Source: Mycobacterium scrofulaceum
GTDB lineage: Bacteria > Actinomycetota > Actinomycetes > Mycobacteriales > Mycobacteriaceae
Assembly: GCF_002086735.1 (NCBI RefSeq)
Contig: NZ_MVIJ01000003.1
Span: 124,001-188,000 of the forward strand
DNA length: 64,000 bases
Direction: 5' to 3'
Positions 41,611-50,095 of the stretch are shown one piece after another (positions within the stretch are counted from its first letter, which is position 1; every line of letters starts with the position of its first letter). Both the position numbers and the translations under genes were made by a program. A model generated the notes under the pieces. That model ran no database searches, was not told where the DNA came from, and worked only from the letters and a program-made list of their open reading frames with translations.

Positions 41611-42525
41611 TCACGGAATGTAGGGGCTGTCGGCGCCGGTCACGGTGCGCAACACCACCAGCGGAATGATCAGGAACACAAAGAAGGTGACCTGGAAGAT
41701 GATGAACCAGGCGCCCAGTCGCAAGATTTCGAAGCGCCACCGCGGAATCGCCACGTCGTAGTTGAGGTAGTCGTCGAATTCTTGCTGCTTGGTCGAGACC
41801 AATTGCTTGGTGGCAACGGCTGTCCCGCCGCGACTTTCGGTGTCGGCAGCCGGATGCAATGCGGTCCGCGGGACGGTGAAGCGATCTAACCGGCAGAATC
41901 GCTCAATATGGTTGAGGCCGCGAATCGGCGGTTTACCGGCCCAATAGGCGATCAGGTTGGGCCATATGCACATGATGCCGATGGTCCAGAGCAGTGTGAT
42001 GCGACCGCCGTTGCCCCACTCCAGAACCGGCCCCATGCCGGGATCGTAGGTCCACCATCCCATCGCCGTGGCGGTGCCCTCGACGGCGAAGTCCCAGATG
42101 TAGTTGACTGGAATCGCAAGCACCAACATGGATTTGAGCATGCTCCAGCCGAACCGTGCGGACACCCATTGACTCAGCCACAACACCAGAAGCGCGTGCA
42201 CTCCCCAGTACACCGCGTAGGCGAACGGCATGAACAACGGATCGTTACGGGTCTTGATCGGTAGCCATTCGAGCAGATGGTGCTGGGCGAACGCCGGGCT
42301 GTAGAAGAGCATCTGGCCCCAGTCCCCGATGGTCTCCATCCAATACACCGCGAGGCTGTTGAACAGGAAAAGGAATCCCCAGGTCAGGCGCCGACGACGA
42401 ATGACGTCGGCGATCGCCAGAACGATGAAGATGCTGCCGGCGATCGGTATCACCCAGTTGAAAAACCAGACGCCAGATGGGTTGAGGGTTGCCGGTGGTG
42501 CCAATTGTGATGTGGCGAAGAGCAT
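41611..42525 (-). CDS. Multi-pass membrane protein, probable AveC-like
   Basis: The 304-residue protein has about seven hydrophobic segments, including VWFFNWVIPIAGSIFIVLAI, GFLFLFNSLAVYWMETIGDW, PFAYAVYWGVHALLVLWLSQ and a final FIIFQVTFFVFLIIPLVVL. Between them are conserved-looking polar motifs (ETIGDWGQMLFYSP, WTYDPGMGPVLEWG). The pattern of Trp, Asp and Glu in loops resembles the AveC-like family to which I assign the divergent gene at 42758, but similarity is by pattern only. AveC itself is a spirocyclase/dehydratase in avermectin synthesis; in mycobacteria the function is unknown. GAGAGGCAACG precedes the ATG at 42525. Confidence 0.65.
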   Translation of the reverse strand: MLFATSQLAPPATLNPSGVWFFNWVIPIAGSIFIVLAIADVIRRRRLTWGFLFLFNSLAVYWMETIGDWGQMLFYSPAFAQHHLLEWLPIKTRNDPLFMPFAYAVYWGVHALLVLWLSQWVSARFGWSMLKSMLVLAIPVNYIWDFAVEGTATAMGWWTYDPGMGPVLEWGNGGRITLLWTIGIMCIWPNLIAYWAGKPPIRGLNHIERFCRLDRFTVPRTALHPAADTESRGGTAVATKQLVSTKQQEFDDYLNYDVAIPRWRFEILRLGAWFIIFQVTFFVFLIIPLVVLRTVTGADSPYIP

Positions 42526-42710
42526 CGTTGCCTCTCAGCTGGAGGGAGCGGACCCCATTCCGTTCAGCCGATCTTCTACATATGTAACCTAGTTGACTAT
42601 ATTTCGTTTGTCACCAGAATCTGTGATGGAGTGTGCCTCCGCTGTATGACGGCTTGAATGCTGCGGCATACCGGTTGCGGTCCGGCATCCGATGCCGGAC
42701 ATTGACACTA

Positions 42711-42726
42711 TGACAGTGAACTGTCA
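42711..42726. promoter_or_regulatory. TGACAGT-family operator, perfect palindrome
   Basis: TGACAGTGAACTGTCA is a perfect 7-2-7 inverted repeat 32 bases upstream of the AveC-like gene at 42758. A TTGACA sequence at 42702-42707 just before it could be the -35 box, which places the operator between -35 and -10. It is one of four perfect copies in the window. Confidence 0.8.
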
Positions 42727-42757
42727 TCTTTGGTAGGTCGTGCCAAAGGAGCTACTA

Positions 42758-43798
42758 GTGACGGATCTGAAGTCCTCTAGCCGGGCAGAGCCATCGGCCA
42801 TCGAGCCTCCGCAGATCAAGACGATTCGGCCGGTGCTGTTCTGGTCGAGCCTCGGCGCGGTGTGCGTAATAATCGCCGCCTACGTCTATATCTCGTGGAT
42901 CGCGTCGGGCAATGCGACCCGGGTGAATCCCGGTCCCGACCCGATCCCCGCGGCCACCCACTGGGCGATGACCGCCTTCCAGATCGCCTGCCCCATACTG
43001 GCGATGGCTGCCATCGGCTACGTTATCCGCAAGAGCGTGCGCGAGCGTCAACTCTGCGTCGAAGCTGCCATCGTGATCGGATCGGCAATCGCATGGTGGC
43101 ACGACCCGCTGATCAACTGGTTTCAGCCGGCGCTGTTCTATAACGCCGGCTTGCTCAATTTCGGCAACTGGACGCAGAACATCCCCGGCTGGCTCAGCCC
43201 CGACGGTCGATTGATGGCTGAGCCGGTGCTGATGATCGGAATGATCTATATCTGGATGCCGCTGGCCATGGGCTCGATCGCCCGGTGGACCATGGGACGG
43301 GCGCGGCACCGATGGCCGACGCTGGGGCCCGTCCGCACCTTCTGCACCGGTTGGCTTGCGGTGTATGTCATCGAGTTTCCGCTCGAGATCTTTGCGGTGC
43401 GCCACGGCCTGCTCGGCTATCCGGCGTCGATTCCCGGCGTCACGCTCTGGGCGGGTCAGACGATGCAGATACCGCTCTACGGCCCCATCCTGTGGTCGCT
43501 GGTGCTCAGCTCCAGCGGAGCGCTGATGTTCTTTCGCAACCGCGCCGGCCAGATCAGGGTGGAGGCGGGTGTGGAGACGCTGGGGTGGGCAGGGCCATGG
43601 GCCAGAGGACTGCTGAGGGTGCTCGCGGTCACCGGGTTTCTGCACGTGGTGGCGATCGGCGTGTACGACCTGCCGGTGAACTTCGCGGGCCTTTACGCGG
43701 GGCCGACCCAGACCTACCCGAGCTATCTGCGCACGCAGTACTGCGGACCGGACACCCCGCGGGCGTGCCCCGACGGCACCCGTTTCGACGATCGCTAG
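42758..43798 (+). CDS. AveC-like (spirocyclase-family) integral membrane protein
   Basis: The 346-residue protein has about six transmembrane segments, for example VLFWSSLGAVCVIIAAYVYI and MTAFQIACPILAMAAIGYVI. Its conserved loop AWWHDPLINWFQPALFYNAG and the later EPVLMIGMIYIWMPLAMGSI and YVIEFPLEIFAVRHGLLGYP fit the AveC-like domain family. AveC catalyses spiroketal formation in avermectin biosynthesis; the many mycobacterial relatives have no known activity and often lie near lipid or terpenoid catabolic genes. GTG at 42758 has AAAGGAG at ideal spacing; a GTG at 42740 is a poorer choice. It ends seven bases before the convergent TetR stop. Confidence 0.75.
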   Translation: MTDLKSSSRAEPSAIEPPQIKTIRPVLFWSSLGAVCVIIAAYVYISWIASGNATRVNPGPDPIPAATHWAMTAFQIACPILAMAAIGYVIRKSVRERQLCVEAAIVIGSAIAWWHDPLINWFQPALFYNAGLLNFGNWTQNIPGWLSPDGRLMAEPVLMIGMIYIWMPLAMGSIARWTMGRARHRWPTLGPVRTFCTGWLAVYVIEFPLEIFAVRHGLLGYPASIPGVTLWAGQTMQIPLYGPILWSLVLSSSGALMFFRNRAGQIRVEAGVETLGWAGPWARGLLRVLAVTGFLHVVAIGVYDLPVNFAGLYAGPTQTYPSYLRTQYCGPDTPRACPDGTRFDDR

Positions 43799-43804
43799 CT
43801 CGCC

Positions 43805-44395
43805 CTACTTCAGTACCGCGGGCAGGGCGGCGAACTCCTGGCGGATCAGGTCGTCGAGTGAACGGCCTGGCGTCGAAAGCCACTGATTGAGGGCGCGCTC
43901 GACGAGCAGCATGCCAACGGCCGCCAAGAGCCGGCATTCGCTGTCGGGGGCGGGCATCCGGCGTCGTTCGGCGATCACCTGAGCGACGGTCTCGGCGTTG
44001 GCCTCGTGGTTTTTGCGTTCGCGGCCCAGCAACACGAGCGACGACGCGACGGCGTCGTGATACTGCGCGATCCGTTTACGGATGCGCTTGAGTCCTGGTG
44101 CAAGCAACGCGAATGAATTCGCCAACGCCTCGAAGTCTGATGCCTCCTCCGGTTGAGCGAGGTAGACCCCGCTCACGGCGTCGATGAAGTCGTACTCGCC
44201 GAAGAAAAGCACCGACTCTTTGGTTGGGAAGTAGCGGAAGAAGGTCCTCGGCGAAACGCCCACGCTCTCGGCGATCTGGTCCGTGGTGGTCTCGTCGTAA
44301 CCGTTGGTGCTGAACAGGTTCAGGGCCGCGTTCAGCAGCGCATTGCGGACCCGGTCCGCATGCGCGTCCCGCGGTGATCGGTCGCCCCGGGCCAT
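43805..44395 (-). CDS. TetR-family regulator, probable repressor of the TGACAGT regulon
   Basis: The 196-residue protein has a canonical TetR DNA-binding domain (RVRNALLNAALNLFSTNGYD, ETTTDQIAESVGVSPRTFFRYFPTKESVLFF) and a helical ligand domain (LKRIRKRIAQYHDAVASSLV). Its start at 44395 is 102 bases from a perfect TGACAGTGCACTGTCA palindrome at 44498-44513, in the divergent region with a P450 gene. It lies in the middle of the cluster of these sites, so it is the leading candidate for their binding protein and probably represses itself. The inducer is unknown; a substrate or CoA ester of the pathway is plausible. Confidence 0.87.
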   Translation of the reverse strand: MARGDRSPRDAHADRVRNALLNAALNLFSTNGYDETTTDQIAESVGVSPRTFFRYFPTKESVLFFGEYDFIDAVSGVYLAQPEEASDFEALANSFALLAPGLKRIRKRIAQYHDAVASSLVLLGRERKNHEANAETVAQVIAERRRMPAPDSECRLLAAVGMLLVERALNQWLSTPGRSLDDLIRQEFAALPAVLK

Positions 44396-44497
44396 CCGCC
44401 ATCCCCTTTCCCGTCTGGGTGTCCCGACAGTACAACGACTCCGGGTGCCGGCACATCGTTGACACTCGTGGTGATACCGACGATACTTCCCAATATA

Positions 44498-44513
44498 TGA
44501 CAGTGCACTGTCA
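44498..44513. promoter_or_regulatory. TGACAGT-family operator, perfect palindrome
   Basis: TGACAGTGCACTGTCA is fully palindromic over 16 bases including the centre. It lies between the divergent TetR (44395) and P450 (44563) genes, as expected for an autoregulated TetR system. Confidence 0.85.
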
Positions 44514-44562
44514 TAGTGTTACTTGAGCGCCAGCCGGCGCGGGTAGGGAGGATCTCGTCTCA

Positions 44563-45753
44563 ATGACCGAGCTTGGCATCACCGGAACGCTGAACATCAA
44601 CGATCTGCCCTTCGCGGAGGACCGCACGCGCGCTTGGCGGGAGCTGCGGGAGGCCGGCGAGGCGGTGAGTTCTGGCGAGGAGGTCGTGCTCACCAGTGCC
44701 GAGGCCGTCGAGTTCGCGGCCAAGAAACCTGAGATCTTCTCGTCGGCACGGGCTTTCGACCGGCTGGGAAGTCCGGTTCCGTTGGTACCGATCGCGATCG
44801 ATCCGCCAGATCACACCCGCTTCCGCCGAATGCTTGACCCGTTCTTCGGCCCGAAGAAAATGGCCGAGCGTGAGCCCGAACTACGCAGGCAGGCGGGCGA
44901 GTTGATCGATGCCATTGTCGCGAGCGGTGAGTGCGACGTGGTACCCGATCTCGCGACACCTTTTCCCTCCCAGGTGTTTTTGACACTGTTCGGGCTGCCC
45001 ATGGCCGACCGCGACCGGCTGGTGAAGTGGAAGGACGCGATCTTGCAGTTCACCGATCCGAGTAGCACCGAAGCGACCCCGGAGGTGATGGCTCATGCGC
45101 TGGAACTGTTCAGCTATTTGACCGAGCACATCGCCGAGCGGCGCGCCGATGCAACCGGCAACGACATGCTGACCCAGTTGATCCAAGACACCGACGAGGG
45201 CGGAATGTCGGACAACGAGATCCTGGGCCTGTGCTTCATGTTCGTGCTGGCCGGGCTCGACACCGTCACCTCCGCCGTCGGGTTCTCCTTGGCCAGGCTG
45301 GCGGCCGACGACGACATGCGCCGGCGTGTTGCGCATGACTTCACGCTCATACCGGCGTTTATCGAAGAAATCTTGCGCGTCGACGGTCCTGTTCCGTTTG
45401 CGCCACGTGTCACCACGGAGGGGGTCGAAGTGGCGGGCAGGTTCGTGCCCAAGGACACCACGGTCATGCTCAGTTATGGCAGCGCCGACCGCGATCCGCG
45501 TCGATACCAGGATGCCGACCAGATTCATCTCGACAGCAAGGTCGTGCACTTCGCATTCGGGCGTGGACCGCACCGGTGTCTGGGTTCACATCTGGCGCGT
45601 CTCGAACTACGGCTCATCCTCGAGGAGTGGCACTCACGCATTCCCGAATACACTCTGGCGCTGGGCAAGCCGCCACAGATGCCCTGGCCGACCGGGACGA
45701 TGTCGCTGCAATCGGTGCCGCTGAACATCAAGCCGTCGTCGAGGGGTCAATAG
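44563..45753 (+). CDS. Cytochrome P450
   Basis: The 396-residue P450 has the I-helix motif LAGLDTVTSAVG, ExxR in IEEILRVDGP, and the heme loop FGRGPHRCLGSHLAR. The IDPPDHTRFRRMLDPFF segment resembles the P450 at 21606, and both are preceded by TGACAGT-type operators, so they may act on the same substrate class. It is divergent to the TetR gene and convergent, with a seven-base overlap, to the LLM oxidoreductase. No redox partner gene lies nearby. Confidence 0.92.
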   Translation: MTELGITGTLNINDLPFAEDRTRAWRELREAGEAVSSGEEVVLTSAEAVEFAAKKPEIFSSARAFDRLGSPVPLVPIAIDPPDHTRFRRMLDPFFGPKKMAEREPELRRQAGELIDAIVASGECDVVPDLATPFPSQVFLTLFGLPMADRDRLVKWKDAILQFTDPSSTEATPEVMAHALELFSYLTEHIAERRADATGNDMLTQLIQDTDEGGMSDNEILGLCFMFVLAGLDTVTSAVGFSLARLAADDDMRRRVAHDFTLIPAFIEEILRVDGPVPFAPRVTTEGVEVAGRFVPKDTTVMLSYGSADRDPRRYQDADQIHLDSKVVHFAFGRGPHRCLGSHLARLELRLILEEWHSRIPEYTLALGKPPQMPWPTGTMSLQSVPLNIKPSSRGQ

Positions 45754-46697
45754 ATCTCGCGGCTGTCGCGGAACGCGCATCCGACCTTGGGGATGATTTC
45801 CTCGGCTACCCACTGCATGTGGTCGAGGTAGGCGCTGAGCCCGTCCAGCGCTGGTGGGTTAACCCACGTGTCCGTGACGCCGCGCTCGGCCAGCATGTTG
45901 CAGTTGTCGATGACCTGCTGGGCGCTTTGGCCGAACTGCGCATTCGGGTCGTCGACGATGGCGTGTTCCTGACCGACGGACAACACCGCCAGGCTGTAGA
46001 ACACCGAAAACGGCCGGTCGTCGAACCCGGGCTGCGAGCGTAGGTAATCCAATTTGGCCGGCAGCTCGTCGGGCTTGGTGAGCCATGGCGCCCAGCCATC
46101 TCCGAACCGGGCCGCCCGGCGCAGTACCGCGTCGGCGTCTCCGCCCATCCACACCGTCGGGTGCGGTGTGGAGATCGGCTTGGGCCCGAACGCGACGTCG
46201 TCGAACTTGACGAATTCACCGTCGTAACTTGGCGAATCGCTATGCCACAACTCGAACATCGCCTCGAGATATTCGTCTGCCATGCGGCCGCGCTTGGTGA
46301 ACGGGACACCGATCGCGTCGTACTCCTCTTTAAGCCAGCCGACACCGACGGTGGTCTGAGCGCGACCGCCACTGAGCCAGTCGAACGTTGCGATCTGCTT
46401 CGCGGCGATGATCGGATTGTGCAGCGGCAGAATGGTGACCATCGAGCCGACGGTGATCGTCGAGGTGGCGCCTGCGACGAAGGCCTGGGCAGTGGTGGCG
46501 TCGAAGTAATGATCCCCGGACAACTCGAGATGAGCCGTCGGGGTGAGGAAGTGCTCTGGCAGAAATACCATCGAATAACCCAGCTGCTCGGCGTGTTGGG
46601 CGACTCGCGCAATGTCGGCACCGGAGAGCTGATGTTCCCAGGGCTGCGTGATGGCGGCGACGTGCATGCAATTGGGCAGGTAAACCGTGAATCTCAT
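45747..46697 (-). CDS. LLM-class (luciferase-like, probably F420-dependent) oxidoreductase
   Basis: The 316-residue TIM-barrel protein starts MRFTVYLPNC and has the family pattern GYSMVFLPEHFLTP, TITVGSMVTILPLHNPIIAAKQIATFDWLSGGR and VGVGWLKEEYDAIGVPF, ending with GVTDTWVNPP. In mycobacteria this subgroup usually uses F420 for hydride transfer, though FMN-dependent monooxygenation cannot be ruled out by eye. The ATG at 46697 is preceded by GGAAGGCG; upstream in-frame codons to 46757 enter the promoter. A degenerate TGACAGT palindrome lies 82 bases upstream. Confidence 0.88.
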   Translation of the reverse strand: MRFTVYLPNCMHVAAITQPWEHQLSGADIARVAQHAEQLGYSMVFLPEHFLTPTAHLELSGDHYFDATTAQAFVAGATSTITVGSMVTILPLHNPIIAAKQIATFDWLSGGRAQTTVGVGWLKEEYDAIGVPFTKRGRMADEYLEAMFELWHSDSPSYDGEFVKFDDVAFGPKPISTPHPTVWMGGDADAVLRRAARFGDGWAPWLTKPDELPAKLDYLRSQPGFDDRPFSVFYSLAVLSVGQEHAIVDDPNAQFGQSAQQVIDNCNMLAERGVTDTWVNPPALDGLSAYLDHMQWVAEEIIPKVGCAFRDSREIY

Positions 46698-46778
46698 CTG
46701 GCGCCTTCCGATTTCGTGGTCCGGGGGCGGAGCGCCGACTGAATGGTTCTCGCGCACCCGACCGTGGCCCGCCCATTA

Positions 46779-46794
46779 TGGCAGTCTACTGACA
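46779..46794. promoter_or_regulatory. TGACAGT-family operator, degenerate (two mismatches)
   Basis: TGGCAGTCTACTGACA matches 12 of the 14 defined positions of TGACAGTNNACTGTCA. It lies 82 bases upstream of the LLM oxidoreductase start and 102 bases from the perfect copy at 46881, so each divergent gene may have its own site. Confidence 0.6.
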
Positions 46795-46880
46795 AACGTC
46801 AAGGTTCCGGCGGCCGACCCAGCCGGTTCGGCGCCCGGTCAGGTCACGCCATCGGCGAGCCATGAGTCTGACGTTGACTG

Positions 46881-46896
46881 TGACAGTCGACTGTCA
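46881..46896. promoter_or_regulatory. TGACAGT-family operator, perfect palindrome within a promoter
   Basis: TGACAGTCGACTGTCA is fully palindromic. It lies between a TTGACT at 46874-46879 and a TATTGT at 46897-46902, which are 17 bases apart like -35 and -10 boxes. A repressor here would exclude RNA polymerase from the operon starting at 46939. Confidence 0.82.
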
Positions 46897-46938
46897 TATT
46901 GTGGGTCCAATCCCTGGTTGTTGCGAAAGGCGTGTCAC

Positions 46939-47304
46939 GTGGCTCCGAACCTGTTTATAGCGCTCACCAACCCGATCGAGGGTGAAGATGATGCCTTCAA
47001 CAAGTGGTATGACGCTCAGCATGTACCGGAGGTGCTCGACGTTCCGGGAGTGGTTGCAGCGCAGCGTTACGACATCACCGAACTGAAGGTGCCCGACGAC
47101 GAGGATCTGCCGGCCCAGCTCCCGCCGCCGACCCACCGTTACATGGTGATCTACGAGCTGGACAACGAGCCCGATGTCGTCATGGCGGAATTTCTAAAAC
47201 GTGTCATGGCCGGAACCCTCACACTAGGGGAGTGGCTTGATCTGACCACGGTGTCGCTCACGGGATGGACGCCGCGCGGCGAACGCGTGCAGGCGGACCG
47301 CTAG
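46939..47304 (+). CDS. EthD/DabB-like ferredoxin-fold small protein
   Basis: The 121-residue product begins APNLFIALTNPIEGEDDAFNKWYDAQHVPEVLDVPG, the typical start of dimeric alpha-beta barrel proteins of the EthD-like group (NKWYDxxHxPE motif with the conserved His). Relatives include small cyclases, isomerases and EthD, an accessory of the ether-degrading P450 system. A role beside P450s is therefore plausible but not shown. GTG at 46939 is preceded by GAAAGGCG; a frame from 46687 crosses both operators. It is the first gene of a plus-strand operon under a perfect TGACAGT site. Confidence 0.75.
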   Translation: MAPNLFIALTNPIEGEDDAFNKWYDAQHVPEVLDVPGVVAAQRYDITELKVPDDEDLPAQLPPPTHRYMVIYELDNEPDVVMAEFLKRVMAGTLTLGEWLDLTTVSLTGWTPRGERVQADR

Positions 47305-47912
47305 TGGGCGAGCTGCTCGCCGGTATTCGCGCCCAGCGGGCGTGTCGGCGATTCGACCCGGACGGCAAAGTACCCGATTCCGACGTCGAGCAGATGTTGG
47401 CGGCCAGCGTGCACGCGCCGAGCGCGGAGAATTCTCAGCCCTGGACGTTCATCGTGGTTCGCGACGAGGGCAACCGTGCACTTCTCGCGTCTTGGTGGAC
47501 GGAGACGTGGAATGCCGGCGGCGGCGACTTCGTCAAGCAAAGCGTCGAAGACAAGGTGCTGGTCGCCGACCTCGAATTCGGTTTCAGCAAAGGCGGCTTC
47601 GCCGCGGCGCCGGTTGTCATAGTGGTGTGCGCCGACACGGACCGCGTGCCGGAGATCTATGCACCGTCGTCGATCTACCCCGCCGTGCAGAACATGCTGC
47701 TTGCCGCTGCCGACCTGGGATATGGCTCGTGTCTGACCACCGGTCTGACTACCTTTGGTGTCGATCGTGTGCGGGAACTGCTGCAGCTGCCGCAGAACCT
47801 GATACCGATGGCCGCGGTCTACGTGGGCCTGCCCGCACGCAAGCTTTCACCACCGCGCCGCCGCCCGGCGACGTCGGTGACCTACCGCGAGGCTTTCGGT
47901 AACCCGTGGTGA
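47304..47912 (+). CDS. Nitroreductase-family FMN oxidoreductase
   Basis: The 202-residue protein has the nitroreductase signature: RAQRACRRFDPDGKVPDSDV with the FMN-phosphate arginines, ASVHAPSAENSQPWTFIVVRD, and LLAAADLGYGSCLTTGLTTFG. These flavoproteins reduce nitro groups, quinones or enones with NAD(P)H, or dehydrogenate. It starts with GTG at 47304, sharing one base with the stop of the EthD-like gene, so the two are coupled. The next gene, a large acyl-CoA dehydrogenase, follows after 19 bases. Confidence 0.87.
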   Translation: MGELLAGIRAQRACRRFDPDGKVPDSDVEQMLAASVHAPSAENSQPWTFIVVRDEGNRALLASWWTETWNAGGGDFVKQSVEDKVLVADLEFGFSKGGFAAAPVVIVVCADTDRVPEIYAPSSIYPAVQNMLLAAADLGYGSCLTTGLTTFGVDRVRELLQLPQNLIPMAAVYVGLPARKLSPPRRRPATSVTYREAFGNPW

Positions 47913-47931
47913 CCAGAACGGAGAGCTGCCA

Positions 47932-50082
47932 ATGCCATTGGCGATAACCGAAGATCATCGCGCGCTCGCCGAAGTCGCGGCCGCGATGGTGGCCGGGCGC
48001 GCGGGCACCGTGCGTGCCCGCCGGATCCTGCTCGACCGCGAAAAGAGCGGTGCGTGGTGGTCGACCGATGGGCTCTGGAAAGAGATGGTCTCCACCGGGT
48101 GGCTTGGGCTGCACATCGACGAAAGATTCGGCGGTCAGGGTTACGGACTGCCTGAACTGACGATTGTGTTGGAGCAGCTCGGTCGCGCCGCGGTGGGTGG
48201 GCCATTTCTTCCCACGGTCGCGGTGTCCGCGGTGATCTCCGAAGTAGGGACCGACGAGCAGCGTGAGCGGTGGTTGCCGCGCCTGGTATCCGGTGACGTG
48301 GTCGCGGGTATCGGCACGAACAGCGATGTCGCCGTTCGTGATTCGACGGTCTCAGCGGCTGCGGTGCCCGCCCTGGCCGAAGCGGCCGCCGACCTTTTCT
48401 TGCTTCCTTCCGGCGACGACCTCGTCCTGGTGCAGGCCGGTGACGGGGTCAGCATCCGAACCATTGACTCAGTGGATCAGCTGCTCGCACCGGTGATCGT
48501 GGCCAGCCTGGACTCCGTTCACGTCGCCGAGGTTTTCCCCGGCGCAGCCGGGGTAGCGGTGCGGATCCTTCGTCTGCTGGCCGCGGCCGAAGCCGTCGGC
48601 GGTTTGGGCGCCTGCACCGAGATGGCCACGGCGTACGCCGTCGGCCGTGAGCAGTTCGGTAGGCCCATCGGCTCGTTCCAGGCGATCAAACATCACTGCG
48701 CGAACATGCTTGTCGACACCGAGCTCGCCACTGCCGCGACATGGGACGCCGCGCGCGCCGTCGGTGCGGAGGCCGAACTGGCCGCCACGATGGCCGCCGG
48801 ACACGCGCTGACCGCCTATCAGCGGGTGTCGCTGCAGAACGTGCAAGTGCACGGCGGCATCGGCTATACGTGGGAGCACGACGCCCACCTCTACATCAGG
48901 CGGGCCACCGTCCTGCAGGCCTTCGCCGGTGATCAGGATGCACTGCGGGACAAGGTCATCGCGCTGCAGCTCAACGGCGTGCGCCGGCGTCAATCGGTGG
49001 ACCTACCCGAGGGTGCCGAGCAATATCGGCAGGCCGCCCTGGATTTCCGTTCCGAACTCGAGGCGTCCGACGCCGTTGAGCGCCAACGGCTCTGGGCGCG
49101 TAGCGGCTATCTGCAACCGCACTGGCCCGCGCCGTACGGACGGGCCGCTGACAGCGTCGAGCAGTTGATCATCGAGGACGCACTGGATGGGTTGGACAAA
49201 CCCAGCCTCGGACTCGGCGAATGGGTGGTTCCGACGCTCCTGCAGCACGGCAGCAAGGAGCAGGTAGACCGATTGATCTGGCCGAGCCTCGAGGGCGAGC
49301 TGCGGTGGTGCCAACTCTTTAGTGAGCCCGGCGCGGGCTCGGACGCGGCGGCAGTTGCCACCAAGGCCACGCGGGTCGCCGACGGCTGGGTGGTCAGCGG
49401 TCAAAAGGTATGGACCAGTGATGCGGTGAATTGCCAACGCGGGCTGGCCACCGTGCGCACCGATCCGAAAGCGCGTAAGCACAAGGGCATTACGGCGATG
49501 ATCATTGACCTCTCCGATCCGGCGGTGCGGATCCGCCCGCTCACCGAGATCACCGGCGAGACGCTGTTCAACGAAGTCTTTTTCGACGACGTCTTCGTGC
49601 CCGATCGCGACGTGGTCGGCGCCGTGAACGACGGCTGGAGCGTGGCGATGGCGGCGTTCGGCAACGAACGGGTGTCGATCGGCGGTGGCTCTGTCACCAT
49701 GACGGCCGAAGCTTTGATCGATCTGTTGGAGCGGCACCGACCCGGCGACAGTGGCGTTGCCCGCGAGGTCGGTGCATTGCTGATCGAGTCCTACACCTTG
49801 GCCACGCTGAACCTGCGGCAGGCTGCCCGCGCCGTCTTCGACGCCGGGGCCGGGATCGAAGGCAACATCGCCAAGCTGTTCGGGGCTGAGCATGCTCAGC
49901 GGGTGGCAGAGTTGGCGCTGCGGATTGCCGACCGGGCCATCCTGGTCGGTGAGGAACCCGAAGTTGTGCACGACTATCTGTTCAGCCGGTGCCTGACTAT
50001 CGCTGGCGGTACGTCGGAAATCGTCAGAAACCTGATCGCGGAGCGCATTCTGGGCCTGCCCCGCGATCCGGCGCCTAAGTAG
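47932..50082 (+). CDS. Fused double acyl-CoA dehydrogenase (FadE34-like)
   Basis: The 716-residue protein consists of two acyl-CoA dehydrogenase units. The first (1-350) has LHIDERFGGQGYGLPELTIV, REQFGRPIGSFQAIKHHCAN and QVHGGIGYTWEHDAHLYIRR, but no FSEPGAGSD motif. The second (about 365-716) has FSEPGAGSDAAAVATKATRV, GQKVWTSDAVNCQRG and TIAGGTSEIVRNLIAERILG. Mycobacterial FadE34 has the same length and layout and acts on cholesterol side-chain acyl-CoA as a one-chain version of the alpha2beta2 enzymes. The separate pair at 7943/9122 shows the unfused form. Substrate here: a bulky ring-bearing acyl-CoA, by inference. Confidence 0.9.
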   Translation: MPLAITEDHRALAEVAAAMVAGRAGTVRARRILLDREKSGAWWSTDGLWKEMVSTGWLGLHIDERFGGQGYGLPELTIVLEQLGRAAVGGPFLPTVAVSAVISEVGTDEQRERWLPRLVSGDVVAGIGTNSDVAVRDSTVSAAAVPALAEAAADLFLLPSGDDLVLVQAGDGVSIRTIDSVDQLLAPVIVASLDSVHVAEVFPGAAGVAVRILRLLAAAEAVGGLGACTEMATAYAVGREQFGRPIGSFQAIKHHCANMLVDTELATAATWDAARAVGAEAELAATMAAGHALTAYQRVSLQNVQVHGGIGYTWEHDAHLYIRRATVLQAFAGDQDALRDKVIALQLNGVRRRQSVDLPEGAEQYRQAALDFRSELEASDAVERQRLWARSGYLQPHWPAPYGRAADSVEQLIIEDALDGLDKPSLGLGEWVVPTLLQHGSKEQVDRLIWPSLEGELRWCQLFSEPGAGSDAAAVATKATRVADGWVVSGQKVWTSDAVNCQRGLATVRTDPKARKHKGITAMIIDLSDPAVRIRPLTEITGETLFNEVFFDDVFVPDRDVVGAVNDGWSVAMAAFGNERVSIGGGSVTMTAEALIDLLERHRPGDSGVAREVGALLIESYTLATLNLRQAARAVFDAGAGIEGNIAKLFGAEHAQRVAELALRIADRAILVGEEPEVVHDYLFSRCLTIAGGTSEIVRNLIAERILGLPRDPAPK

Positions 50083-50095
50083 ATCGGAGAGCCAC

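Noticed and set aside
42577..42586. Palindrome TACATATGTA upstream of the AveC-like gene 41611-42525
   Set aside because: A 10-bp AT-rich palindrome is short, and no second copy was seen, so it is not reported as an operator.
21477..42594. A shared 10-mer TAACCTAGTT (21477-21486 and 42585-42594), partly symmetric, near two TGACAGT sites
   Set aside because: By estimate several such 10-mer pairs are expected by chance among the intergenic sequence, and the flanks agree only partly.
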